DNA from: Reticulitermes lucifugus
Taxonomy: Eukaryota > Arthropoda > Insecta > Blattodea > Rhinotermitidae
NCBI GenBank assembly: GCA_026260175.1
Contig: JAKCWW010006335.1
Span: forward strand, 508-32,895
DNA: 32,388 nt
Direction: 5' to 3'
Every line of letters begins with the position of its first letter. Positions within the stretch are counted from its first letter, which is position 1. The position numbers were made by a program, and so were the translations under genes. Below the pieces are notes generated by a model. It saw only the letters and a program-made list of their open reading frames with translations. It was not told the origin of the DNA and ran no database searches. This document shows positions 1-11,159 of this stretch, one piece after another.

Positions 1-333
1 AATTACTGCAATCTGTTTTATCACCCTTCTTATAAATAGGTACAATGATTGACCCCTTCCACTGTTCAAGTAATTCCTCTCTATTCCAAAGATTATAATA
101 ATAATAGTAATAATACCATAATAATAACCACGATTTCTAGAACTGACTATGACCACGCAAACGGAACAGGAAGTGTCGTATTCAATGGCTGCCACCTGGT
201 TGAAGTTAGTTTATTGGTATTTGTGACAGATATGTGACTTTTCGTGTAAAATAACTTTCTCGACGATATTGTATTCAGTATTTTATAATTACATGTTTAG
301 TATTTTTAAAGACTGTTACTGACGTTTGTGAAT
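1..333. other. 5' flank / 5' UTR of TMED10
   Basis: No coding feature is visible here. The stretch is AT-rich and no convincing TATA box or initiator stands out. An in-frame TAA at 307-309 lies upstream of the chosen ATG, so the TMED10 protein does not extend further 5' on this exon. The transcription start cannot be placed from sequence alone. Confidence 0.5.
94..128. repeat. Imperfect ATA/TAA trinucleotide microsatellite
   Basis: A run of ATA/TAA units is interrupted by single G and CC changes, about 240 bp upstream of the TMED10 start codon. Confidence 0.7.
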
Positions 334-513
334 ATGAGTATCACAGCTCTAGTCTTTACGGTAATAGCAGTGTTAATTATCACTGTGGATGGAATTATGT
401 GGAAACTACAGCCGAATGCACAAAAATGTCTGAAAGAGGAACTGCAATCTGATGTTCTAGTTACTGGTGATTATGAGGTTCAGGACGCACCGGGACAAAA
501 AGTGGATTACGTA
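334..513 (+). other. TMED10: TMED10 coding exon 1 (signal peptide, start of GOLD domain)
   Basis: Encodes residues 1-60, ending at APGQKVDYV. The donor is GTATGT at 514. A competing GT at 511 would remove one residue but matches the donor consensus less well. Phase 0. Confidence 0.93.
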
Positions 514-3500
514 GTATGTACCGTGCAAATTTACACTACCAACTGTAACCACGTGTAATGTAACAGCGATGTAACAGAAGTTTGCCGTGGCCCCTTTCCT
601 CGCAGTTTAATCATACTCCCATTTCCCATTTGGGCGATACGTAACCTATAGGGGTTACAAAGTAAAATATGACATGTTCTACATCCTTTGGTTTTGCCCA
701 GGGAAGGATCTATAGAATGTAAATAAACTCTTAACTCTAACTCAAGTAGCACTTATTTTGTAGCTAGTAGCACTTATTTTGTAGGTTTGTAATGGCGTCA
801 GTGAAACATGTTAGGAATTTAATCTTTAGGTTGCCATTTACTGTTGTGCGTTAGAATGTGAATATGGACAACTACTTACTTTGGGTATAGTGTTCAGGGT
901 TTTTTCTCAATATTTCTTGCTGTTAGCATATGTCATGCGAGGCATGTTGTAGTTATTTTCCAAATGTGATTGTGGATATAAAGATCCACAACATCGGTTT
1001 ATGTGACATCTAGGATTGTCATATAATAGTTCAGGACCCCATCTGGCTAGTGTTACTGAACGGCTTAGTATTCTTAACGCATGAACACCTCTAATTACAA
1101 TTGTATGCATAATGAAGCGATATTTAGGAAGTTACATGCCAGTAGAATGACATGTTTCTGAATTTCCACTCTGCCATTAGTATGTTACACAAACCCAAAG
1201 CACAACCTTTTAGTTTGTTTATTGGGAAGCATGGCAGGATCATATGCAGAGGACATAAATACACATGAACATCCAATATCAAGTGGATTACTTCTTCAAA
1301 GGCTTTACAAATGCACAAACTCGATCCATAGTGTTGGCTGCTACACAGGAACGCCTAGTGGACTAAATTTTTAATGCTTTATGCACGTGTGAACACAAAT
1401 CAAAGTTTCAAAGTGAGATACTATACAGATGATCCTAATGGATTACTTTTTGTTTTTTTTATGTATGTTGGCAACAGTGACTTGGGATTCTGAGTCCTTC
1501 GTATATGATATGAGAGTTACTTAAGATGCTGGATGAAAGCATGTATTTTGGGTTCACTAGCCACATGCCCAGGATGGCATGGAATCATGTTTATTGTACA
1601 ACTGCAGAGTGTAACAAGCTGGTCACGGGTGGATAGGACCATGAGACTGTCCATTCTGTTTCTTCACCGTTAACATCAACCCCACAGGGAACAGAGTGTA
1701 TTGTATATTTGATGCTGAACTGAACACACTGTTGCATGCTTCATGCTCTATTCTTTCTTCTTCCTCAGTGCACCCCTCACTGAGAACACATGTGGTAACT
1801 ATGGCAACCATTCTTGATGCTCATTTCCTTTGCCCTCAGGAGATATCTCCCAGAGAACACACCTGCTAACAACCGTGATCATGGTGACCATTAAAGATGA
1901 TCCCATTCCCATGGACCAATTTAATATACTAATGCTTATGTAATTGCTATTGTATCATTGTAATGTAAATATATGATTCCTTCCGATGCCAAACAGTTTC
2001 CTTGGCTTGAGGTCGCACTTCATAGTGAAGTGAAATACGTGGTATTATGTGCTCATTGTTCAACACGCACTATGGTATGCACTTGACTGTTTATTCTGCC
2101 TTAGCACATACCTCACACAGAACATAGCAAGAAACCATGGCAACTATGATTTACCACTCAAGAATGACCATGGTGTAGGAACCCTGTGACCTGGCCTCAT
2201 TCTCGTGGATTGGCACAACAAATCTCATAATCATCGTAATATTACTGCCAAAATTCCATTCTCTAATGCTGAGTTACGGCTGCCACACGTGCGCATGCGC
2301 GCACACACACCTTTATTCATTATGCAGATTCACTCATGAACATTGCTATAGATTGCTTAATGAATTAATAATTATAACCATCAAGTATACTAAATTATGT
2401 GTGTCACTGCATAAGTCATGGCAACTATTTTTTTTGGCTAAAAATATGAAAATGTGGGAAATAAGAGTACATACATTTGAAAGAATGTGGCATGTACTTG
2501 TAAATGTTACCATCTGATGGGGGTATATGTACAGGAGTGCACATGCATTTCATATTCTAACATTGTGTTCGTTATCTCATTCTGAAATGGAAGTCTTTAA
2601 AATGGCACTTCTGTGTGGTAGAAGTCTACAGGAGTGCCATGCAGAGCTATGTGAAGCATTGGGTGATCATACTGTACCATATTGAACGTTGCAAGGTGGG
2701 TACATTGAAAGGTGAAAGAGCGTCCACTGCAGACGTGCATCACAGTGAATGTTTTGTGTCCGTACACACAGACATGTTTGTGGTCATAACTGAACAGTCC
2801 ATGGATGCAGACAGGCGCTGGACTGTGAAGGAAGTAGCTGAGTATACAGGGATTTATGGTTCTACAGTGCTATAAATGTTATACCAGGACTTAAAAACGT
2901 GCAAGATCAGTGCTGAGGGGGCAGTACATCATTTAAATTGGTTGTGACTGAACACGCTATGAGATATGCATCAATCTGGAACAGTAAATTGTATAATCGC
3001 AATAAATGAAATGTGGACATAGGCCTGTGAGCCGGAATTCAGATGACAACCTTCTGAATGGCATCATCCACATTCACCATGAAAGACAAGGCTTGGCAGA
3101 ATCCTTCACCTATGAAACTGATGATCATTTTGGTATATGATGTCCGAGGTGATCATGTGTGTGATCCCTTCCGACATGGTCGGACTGTGAATGCAAGTCA
3201 TTTCTGCATGATCACTTACGTTATGCAGTTATGGAGAGGTGTTCACAACTAGTTGTGACATGTCATCATCCTACATGATGCTACAGCTCACTCAGCAGAC
3301 ACTATTAATATTCTCCGATGTTGGGGGCGTGAAATTTTTACACCTTTCCTGTTCTTCTCATCCCAGTCTGTGTGACTGTGATATGATTCCCAAACTGAAG
3401 CAGGCATTGCATGGGAAACGATTTGCAAACAGAGAGGACTTTTGACAGCAGTTTGATGTGAGGTGGCACAGATTAGTGTGAGAGGTGATACAGATGGTGT

Positions 3501-6500
3501 TCACTGTCGTTGGGGGCAGTGAATTGTGTATAACCTTGCAGACTACTTTGAAGGTTGTTAAAGAGTTTATATGAGTAGTTTGTATTCCAAGTTCACTGTG
3601 TAAACGACAGTGACACCATGATTCAAAAGATACACGTTTCACTTGCCTCCTGACAGTGGCTCCTGTACACATACCCGCATCTGATGGAAGAATTTGCAGG
3701 TATGTGCCACGTGCTTTCAAAGGTATATACTCCATTTCCCATGTTGCCACATTTGAGGCCAAAAAAATGGTTGTCATGATTACTGCTGAGTGGCTCTTGT
3801 GTGTGTGTGTAAGTACACACATGCATGTTTATAAAGAAATTTACATAATATTGATTTGTACATGTGTAAATTGACTGTAAAGTGAGGACTGCTGCCTTCT
3901 GACGTATGGGACCTGCCACTGCAGCCAGCAAGTAGAAGAGGCATGCAGGCACCATGTGTTCCCCTTAGTAGTAGTATCTCTACAGACTACACGACACATT
4001 CCAGGGGACAGAAATGTTTCTATTCACACCATGAGCACCTGGAATCTCACTGCAAAATGTTTGTTTTCCAGGTAAGGGACTCAAAGGGCCACATTTTGTC
4101 ACAAAAAGAAGACATTTCCCGAGGAAAGTTTTCATTTGTTACTGAAAACTATGACACTTTTGAAATATGCTTCATATCTAGAGTTCCACCACGTAAGTAT
4201 TGAACATATCATGTCAATAGTAGTAGTATTGCCTGAACAGTTTGAAAAATGTTACTTTGTTATTCCTTATAAGAGAAATCCTGGAGAAGTTTTCTTATGT
4301 TAACTCATTTCTTGTTGTGCCAATAGAACAGAGAGGCCTTGCACAGGAAGTTTCCTTGGTCACCAAGAGGGGTGTTGAAGCCAAGAACTATGAGGGTGTA
4401 AGTATATTACTGTTCCTGCACTGATTAAAGTAGTAACCATCCCTCCGCATATGAGGGGTGAGGGTCCGATGGTGAATGTTGAGGCTGCGGACTTGTGGAA
4501 TATGAAGCCATGCAGTTTGGTAGATACATAGACTAGGCTCACTGTAACTAGAAGCACATGAACCATTAGAAAATCTCAGATGGGTGAGGGTGGGAGTACT
4601 GAAGTACAGCCCACTATTATTGCTGGGGGAAAAATTATTGGTGAATGTTTGTGACCTCCAACTAGAACAGTATTTTTAATTTGTAGAGACTTCTGCTTCA
4701 TGGTGAGTAAATGGATTGCTAATCTGTCGGTGGCTTGTGGAATGTGCCGTCTGTTATCTGCAGACTGAAAGGGGAAAAACGGCAGAGGCGGACTGGGGAC
4801 ATAATTAATGTTTATGGGAAAAGGAGTAGTGCAGGGTTCCTTGACTGTCCAAATACAGCAAGCTAAGTTGAGGGCAGATATGCAGCAGGTTTATAGAAGT
4901 GTACAAGAGAATCGAATCACAAGGTTGGGAGCTTCAATGTGGCAGAAGTACCTCTTTTTCAAAACTGAAACAAAGAAATTGAAAAGAAGTATTGTAGGTT
5001 TAGAAGAACTGGGTGTGAAGTTGTAGATCAGAGGCTGGTCTGTAATTAAAAACAACACTTAATTGTTGTTCATGCAGGGGGAGACGATTGTTTTGTCACA
5101 AATGCTTTGTTAACTTACAAATCTCACAACACAACACATGATTACCATCATCAGATGAACCTAGATGATTGTAAGAAATTTATGAAGAAACTTGTTCGAA
5201 ACTGACGACTAACCTCCATTGAGGTACTTGCCAGTTCCCCATACCAGTGTGAAAATAAAATGCCAATTCCAGCTTGTAACTTAATCAAATGAGATATGAG
5301 AGCCTGGTGACAAAAGGAAGGAATTCCAATTAGTTACATGTTGATGTCTACTGTTTATGAACTAATGTGAAATTTAGGCCAGTAACGTAAGGTATTCTGC
5401 AGATAAGATACTGGGATGTGCAGGACACGCTGCACTTCAGCTTTCATGCCACCCTGCTCTCAGTCCAGTGTAGAGCACTTGGGCGGAAAGCAGAGGTTGG
5501 ATCGCACCGAGAATTGTGTCTTGTAATATACAATTGTTGAGGAACTTGTGCAAAGAAAAGTTCAAGGCAAGTGAAAAGATTTGCTGCCATTATGTGAACA
5601 TGAATACATGGAATGTGAAATTATTTCTGATGACAAGATTGATAACATCACAAGTTTAGGAGGAATGGACAGTGACAGTGATTTTTATGGTAGATTGGAG
5701 GGGGTCATCAAATTGCAGAACAGTGATGGGGAGCTACTGGTAAGTTGTAAATGTTCTTGTCTCAGGTCACAAGCAGCAGTGTACTTCTGTACTGCTGCTC
5801 TGATGTTACCCATGAGCTAGCTGTTATCATTTCAGGGTATACCCTGGAAATGGAGGCAGCAGCTTTCTCCAAAATGTCTGTACCCATCTACCAGACCACA
5901 TGGTATCACATCCCAGAAGACCATAATATTTGCCTCAACATGTTTGTAAACACATCATTACCGTATATATGTGAAATATTGCAGAAGCAAAAGTTTGCAA
6001 AACTTATTTTCTGTTTCTCTTTTCTGGGGTGGTTGGTGATTGGTCCATCTACAGCTGGTAATGTTCTTTTAATTTTGTTTTGTGGTTTTGTGCATGGTTC
6101 CAACTTAACCAGTAACAAACAGCTCAGCATATTTGAATAATTCCAATAACAGACTGACCTTGAAACATGTGATGAGTGTGCATTTTATTTGTTAACCTTT
6201 ACTACACCAGCATTTGCAGTACCAGTATGAGCATGTGATTAACATAATTTCAGAATTCTTTGGAATAATGTAGATTTCTGTGTTGACCTCGAGGTGTAAC
6301 CAACAGTGCCTATAACAGATCTGTGTGTCTCTTTGTAGTGGAAGTTCAGCTTTTGCAGCCAAAACATCTGTGTGGAGGGAGGTCACATGGACGATATAAT
6401 ATAGATGTAGTAGGGAGAAGGATACACATTTCAGTCAACAGCCACTATTTCCATCTGACAAGTAAATACATTTTACTGGGCAGACATTAGAAAAGCTCAA

Positions 6501-8969
6501 TGTGAATAGCAGCTCAGCCTTCCTCAAACAGATCAGAACACATGTCATTTAAAGGAAAAATGACATGTCTTTAAATGCTGAACACATGCATCATGACTGT
6601 ATGCAAATATTTGTGTTTTGTATAGCTTGGGGAAGCAGCAAAACTGAAGCCTCTTGAGGTTGAACTCAAACGCCTGGAAGATCTGTCGGATGCCATTGTG
6701 CAAGACTTCTCACAAATGAGGAAGCGTGAGGAGGAGATGCGAGACACCAATGGTGAGTGTTGTGTATATGTGTAGAGGCACACAGCTGTTTTATCAGTCA
6801 CAGGGGAAAAATTATCATTTGGTTTCATGAATACACTACAGTTAGCTGATCTTGTGTGATCCATTTAAATTTAAGGCAAGTGGAACATGAGACAGCACTG
6901 CTGCCAAATGATGTGGAAGCAGTCATGCCATCTTGTCTACTTACTGGTAATCCTTTCTTGTCATGTAATTCCAGTGAAACTCTCTTAAAGCATTTGGGGG
7001 GGGGAGACATTATGTGTGAAAACCCCTTAAAAGGGTAGGACTGAAAAGTTCCAGTTTTTTTAAATTCTCTTGAGATTGTATGTCTGCTGAATTTGTGTAA
7101 TTTGCAGCAGTCTTCACACATTCTCACCTGTATCTGACCATCTAAGCATTTGTCAGTAACCTTTCTCACAGGAATGCACAGTTCTTCAGCCGTTTTGGTG
7201 GGAGGGACATTCGGGACACCATCCGCTTTGTTACGTTCAGCTTTTCAGATATTAAGAGTGGCTTGCTTTTTATACCCGTTCTTGATGTGGCCTTGTTCAG
7301 GGTGTTTTAACAATCAACAAAAATAATTCACCTTTAAACTCAGCTCATTGAAGCAGTCAGTTCACTGTTAGCACTGAAATGAAACAGCCACAACAATTTC
7401 TGGATTGAAAACCATGCTGCTCAGTCATGTACTTTTCCCCACACCTCATGGCGATATATCCACAGATTTCAATGTTCTACGTATCCAACAACCGATGTTA
7501 AACACAGATAGCAATAATGTCTTGCTAGCACAGCACTGGTTTTTGTGAGCAGTAGTAGCCATGTTGATCAGTATTCAGTATTTAATTGCTCTACAGGATG
7601 AAAACTTGCACACACATACAATGTGAAATGTCAAATTATTGAAGTTCAAGTATAAAACAGCTGCAGTTGCAGTGTGCTCTGTTATGAGCAGGGGGTCGGA
7701 TAGCAGCGACTACTAGCCATCGTGAAAGCTGCTCAAGGCGTGCAGCTAGAAGTCACTGAAAGCTAGGATCACAATCCTTGCAGAAAAGTCTGTAATCAAC
7801 AGGGGGTGTGGCTGATTACAAATGGGAGGGGACTTGCACACAGTGTTTCTGACATGGTTAATCTGCTAAGTTTTTACACCAGAAACCTTGCTTAGACATA
7901 TTACATTGGGAATGCAACTTGCTCCGAGTTAGTTTTGAGATGGCAGCAGTGCATTGTTGCTAGGCCTTATACAGACCTGGCCCTCAATGCTATGCTGCGA
8001 TGTTGGCACGACATGAGGAAAAAGACTTCCCATATATTACCACAACTAAATAACGTTAACAGCAGCGTGGCTAGAAGCAACAAGCGATGGACAGTGACAG
8101 AGGCCAAGTAGTGGGAACTGACTGTTTGCACAGTTCCTTTGTTGCGGAAGAAATGTGGATCGAGTTCTATGCGCACGCACCATGAGGTTGTGTCATTCTG
8201 CTATGTGAAACTCACGTGCAGAAATGATCTTGGGGATTAATCTATACAAACTGACAGTGTCATTTCAACACTGTATGTTAGAAACAGAGTGAACAAATGA
8301 GAACTCGGGGATATTGTAAGGAAGACAGGTCGAAAATTTTTGAACTTTTCATGCTTCTTGTGTGAAATTTTCTTGGGTGGGGATGTATTAGAAGGGCAAC
8401 ATGTATGTTAATCACGGAGATTTTGGTGTTTTTTTATCATGATATTCTTGGCGGGAAAACTTAACCTGGGATGTCTTAAGCAAGTTTCACTGTATAGAAT
8501 CAGCACATTGAATATACTGCCATGATCAGATGTCAGCATATTTACAGGCTCTTTTCTTTGTGACAAGCATATGACCTGGTTACAGAAATTCTAAATGTTT
8601 GATGCAACTGCGAAGGGTTAACATATCATTGCTTTTTCATACACCTGTCTGCATGTTTTGTCTCTGAAACAGCTGAATGGATTTCGGAGGATCTACCCTG
8701 AAGTTTATCAAGCAAATGTCACTTTGGTGCATCAAACCTGTTTTGTGGGACACAACAGTATTTGTTTGTTTTGAAAATGACTGATTATACAAAACATTTT
8801 TCCATGTAATGTATATAACAGAATTTGTGGTTTTTATTCTGTTGTAGAGTCAACCAACAGCCGTGTGCTGTACTTCAGCATATTCAGCATGTGTTGTCTC
8901 CTGGGGCTGGCGACCTGGCAAGTGCTCTATTTGAGGCGCTTCTTCAAGGCCAAGAAACTTATAGAGTAA
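334..8969 (+). CDS. TMED10: p24-family cargo receptor TMED10 (baiser), five coding exons, complete
   Basis: Coding exons are 334-513, 4072-4192, 4327-4397, 6626-6752 and 8848-8969: 621 bp, 206 residues plus TAA, the usual family length. p24-delta proteins cycle between ER and Golgi in COPII and COPI vesicles as hetero-oligomers and help load cargo such as GPI-anchored proteins. Seen here: a hydrophobic signal peptide (about residues 1-20); a GOLD domain with cysteines 32 and 93, expected to be disulfide-linked; the motifs VEAKNYEG and [15 protein letters not shown] leading into a coiled coil ending [12 protein letters not shown]; one membrane span (about 173-195); and a cytosolic tail [11 protein letters not shown] with the FF export signal and dilysine retrieval signal. 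ATG 334 is chosen because an in-frame stop lies upstream and signal-peptide length fits; a GTG two codons earlier is not a plausible start. All introns are GT-AG with matching phase (0, 1, 0, 1). No break was seen, so it is probably functional. An element pair surrounds its last exon. Confidence 0.95.
514..2397. other. First part of TMED10 intron 1
   Basis: No gene recognised. It holds a 21 bp-period direct repeat at 746-784 and three diverged related segments between about 1770 and 2180. The rest is unassigned AT-rich DNA. Confidence 0.5.
746..784. repeat. Two 18 bp direct repeats, 3 bp apart
   Basis: The unit GTAGCACTTATTTTGTAG occurs at 746-763 and 767-784 with CTA between. It looks like a local tandem duplication in intron 1. 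Confidence 0.8.
2398..3812 (+). mobile_element. Decayed mariner-type DNA transposon with long inverted arms
   Basis: Between 2587 and about 3575 the plus strand reads, with several frameshifts and stops, as a mariner (DD34D-type) transposase. Seen pieces are [14 protein letters not shown] (helix-turn-helix region, about 2815), [18 protein letters not shown] (around the first catalytic Asp, 3093-3150), and [20 protein letters not shown] (the C-terminal CDYDLIPKLK-like block holding the last catalytic Asp, about 3373). These resemble SETMAR-like transposases. Outside the coding part, 2398-2541 and 3656-3812 are inverted copies of each other with substitutions and small indels. Both include a G/A-rich block and a block beginning CCATCTGATG or its counterpart. 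The exact element ends were not resolved. The copy is inactive and lies in TMED10 intron 1 in the gene's orientation. Confidence 0.8.
3813..4071. other. End of TMED10 intron 1
   Basis: Short AT-rich stretch ending in the exon 2 acceptor. Nothing recognised. Confidence 0.5.
4072..4192 (+). other. TMED10: TMED10 coding exon 2 (GOLD domain)
   Basis: Follows acceptor TTTTCCAG at 4064-4071. Encodes residues 61-100 ([15 protein letters not shown], then the second GOLD cysteine in FEICF) plus the first base of codon 101. Donor GTAAGT at 4193. Confidence 0.95.
4327..4397 (+). other. TMED10: TMED10 coding exon 3
   Basis: The acceptor AG is at 4325-4326. The first two bases complete a Gln codon (CAA) split across the intron. 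Residues 102-124 include the family motif [13 protein letters not shown]. Donor GTAAGT at 4398, phase 0. Confidence 0.95.
4398..6625. other. TMED10 intron 3
   Basis: A 2.2 kb intron. A dispersed insect repeat lies at about 5838-5945. An open stretch at 5581-5739 is rich in acidic residues and ends at a good splice-donor match (GGTAAGT), but I recognise no protein in it. The rest is unassigned. Confidence 0.5.
5838..5945 (+). repeat. Fragment of a dispersed insect repeat
   Basis: The plus frame reads [20 protein letters not shown] and then [14 protein letters not shown]. From memory this pattern recurs as a spurious peptide in many insect gene predictions and is probably a retroelement-derived repeat. 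The parent element is not identified. Confidence 0.45.
6626..6752 (+). other. TMED10: TMED10 coding exon 4 (coiled coil)
   Basis: Acceptor TTTGTATAG ends at 6625. Encodes residues 125-166 ([19 protein letters not shown] through [10 protein letters not shown]) plus the first base of a split Glu codon. Donor GTGAGT at 6753. Confidence 0.96.
6753..6971. other. Start of TMED10 intron 4
   Basis: Intron sequence between the exon 4 donor and the left copy of the TA-flanked element. Nothing else recognised. Confidence 0.5.
6972..8492 (+). mobile_element. Non-autonomous TA-flanked (pogo-like) DNA element, left copy
   Basis: Begins CAGTGAAACTCTCTTAA and ends with the inverse of CAGTGAAACTTGCTTAAG, followed by TA at 8493-8494. 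The left flank reads TC instead of TA, probably mutated. The whole 1.52 kb recurs in reverse complement at 9648-11094 with many substitutions and indels, including about 120 bp of extra internal sequence here (within about 7680-7880). Terminal CAGTG inverted repeats and TA target duplications fit the pogo/Tigger branch of Tc1/mariner elements. I find no transposase reading frame, so it is likely non-autonomous. A G tract follows the left terminal repeat. The copy lies inside TMED10 intron 4. Confidence 0.75.
8493..8847. other. End of TMED10 intron 4
   Basis: Unassigned intron sequence between the left element copy and the exon 5 acceptor. Confidence 0.5.
8848..8969 (+). other. TMED10: TMED10 coding exon 5 (membrane span and sorting tail)
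   Basis: Acceptor TTGTAG ends at 8847. Encodes the end of the split Glu codon, [14 protein letters not shown], the rest of the membrane span, the [11 protein letters not shown] tail and TAA at 8967-8969. Confidence 0.96.
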
Positions 8970-9647
8970 TCAGTTTTAGTTTTTCACTTGTGGTCTTGCA
9001 CTTCATCGCCTAAATTTTGTTTTGGTGACTTGGCTCCCCATTCAGAATTGTAAATAGACTATGTTTCATTTGTTAATGTGTAATAATTTCGCATACATAA
9101 TTTTGAACTGAGCAGTTTTGTATCTGAATTGGGTATATTAACAGAGGCTGTAGAATTAACATTGGTTCTTAAAATAAATTTCTGGAATTACATGCGACTG
9201 ATGATTTGCAGTAGTGGTATGTCTTTTATTTTTGTTATTCCCTTTAAACCTTTCATTCCTACACATTACTGAACCAATATCGCACAAAGAATGCCTGTAT
9301 TGATCAGCATTACTTTGGTAAATATGCAATGGTTTCCTTATTGGGTGATTTTGGTCATGTGGCTACTCGCACTACTGTGCAATACTAGGGAAGAACTGAA
9401 GCTTTTGAAATCATATGCTAGCCAGAAAAACCTGTCCTACAGAAACCATAATGCAGAGAAATGTCAACACTGGCAACTGGCCTGTTATATAAAAAATGTA
9501 GCAGTTTGAGGGCCAAACAAAAGCAGCTGTAAAACATGGGCATTATACGTACCACATTTACCCAAACTGGTACAAGATGGAATCTGATATGATGCCCTAA
9601 AATGTAACCACACGTGACACAGAAGGCACTGACTAGTCATTAAACTA
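8970..9647. other. TMED10 3' UTR and downstream flank
   Basis: Non-coding. It contains the candidate polyadenylation signal at 9173 and T-rich sequence after it. No gene was recognised up to the right element copy. Confidence 0.6.
9173..9178 (+). promoter_or_regulatory. Candidate TMED10 polyadenylation signal AATAAA
   Basis: A canonical hexamer 204 bp after the stop codon, followed about 40-60 bp later by T-rich sequence (TCTTTTATTTTTGTTATT). It is the first such hexamer after the stop. It lies before the right element copy, so that copy should be outside the mature mRNA if this site is used. Confidence 0.65.
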
Positions 9648-11094
9648 CAGTGAAGGTCACTTAATATGTTCCAGGTTAAGACGTTCTCCTGCCATAGATG
9701 TCATGATAAAAAAGCACCAAAATTCCCCCTATGATTAACATACATGTTGCCCTTTTAATACAAGCCTGCAGAAGAAACTTTCACACTAGAGGCATGAAAA
9801 GCTCACAAAATGAGTTTTCCACCCGCCTTCCTTACAATATCTTAAACAATACCCCCGGAGTTTCCATTTGTTCACTCTGTTTCTAACATACAGTATTGAA
9901 ATGATGCTGTCAGTTTGTATAGATTAATCTCAAAGGTGATGTCTGCATGCTAGTTTCACATAGCAGAATGACGCAACCTCACGGTGCGTGCGCATAGAAC
10001 TCGATCCACATATTTCTTCAGCAACACAGAAACTGCAGTCAGTTCCCACTACTTAGCCTCTGTCACTGTCCATCACTACAGCTATTACATCAGTCATGCT
10101 GCTTCTATCACATTGTTGTTAACTTTATTTAGTAGTGTTGATGTGTGGAAAGTTCCTCAAGTCATGCCAATGTGGCAGTGCAGCGTTGAAGGCCAGGACT
10201 GTGAATGGCCCAAAACGATGTGCTGTTGCCATCTTGAAATTAACTCTGAGCAAGTTTCATTCCCTAAGTAGTATGTAATGATGTTATCAGTGCAAAAACT
10301 TGAGGCAGACTGACATACATTCCACGGATCCTTAGTTTGTCAAAATGACAGTAGCACATTGCAACTGCAACTGTTTTATACTTGAACTTCAATAATTTGA
10401 CATTTAACATTGTATATGTGTGCAAGTTTTCATCCTGTAGAGCAATTAATTACTGAATACTGATCAACATGGCTACTACTGCTCACAAAAACCAGTGCTG
10501 TGCTAGCAAGACATTATTGCTATCTGTGTTTAACATCGGTTGTTGGATACGTAGAACATTGAAATCTGTGGATATATCGCCATGAGGTGTGGGGAAAAGT
10601 ACATGACTGAGCAGCATGGTTTTCAATCCAGAAATTGTTGTGGCTGTTTCATTTCAGTGCTAACAGTGAACTGACTGCTTCAATGAGCTGAGTTTAAAGG
10701 TGAATTATTTTTGTTGATTGTTAAAACACCCTGAACAAGGCCACATCAAGAACGGGTATAAAAAGCAAGCCACTCTTAATATCTGAAAAGCTGAACGTAA
10801 CAAAGTGGATGGTGTCCCGAATGTCCCTCCCACCAAGAATGCTTAAGAACTATGCATTCCTATGAGAAAGGTTACTGACAAAGTGCTTAGATGGTCAGAT
10901 ACAGGTGAGAATGTGTGAAGACTGCTGCAAATTACACAAATTCTGCATATAGCAAGTTCTCAAGAAAATTAAAAGAAAAAAAAAAACAACTACTCAGTCC
11001 TACCCTTGTAAGAGGTTTTCACATGTAACAAGTTTTTTTGTTTTTTTTTTTTGGGGGGGGGGTGGTTTAAAAATAGCTTAAGAGAGTTCCACTG
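9648..11094 (-). mobile_element. Non-autonomous TA-flanked (pogo-like) DNA element, right copy
   Basis: The inverted partner of 6972-8492, 1447 bp. TA flanks both ends (9646-9647 and 11095-11096). The left end begins CAGTGAAGGTCACTTAA. The right end is the inverse of CAGTGGAACTCTCTTAAG, with a poly-T/poly-G stretch just inside it. Long stretches match the left copy, for example the segment around 10440-10850 against about 7190-7590. No transposase was recognised. Together the copies form a roughly 4.1 kb inverted repeat with a 1.15 kb centre holding TMED10 exon 5 and its poly(A) signal. Confidence 0.8.
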
Positions 11095-11159
11095 TATATT
11101 AAAAAAGCATATTTACTTCAACTGGTTAAGTATTCATTTTGAATGTGACAGGAGAATGG

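Noticed and set aside
328..333. GTG two codons before ATG as the TMED10 start
   Set aside because: Animal nuclear genes rarely start at GTG, and ATG 334 gives a normal signal peptide with an upstream in-frame stop.
3358..3822. 154-codon minus-strand reading frame
   Set aside because: It is antisense to the mariner transposase remnant and has no recognisable domain.
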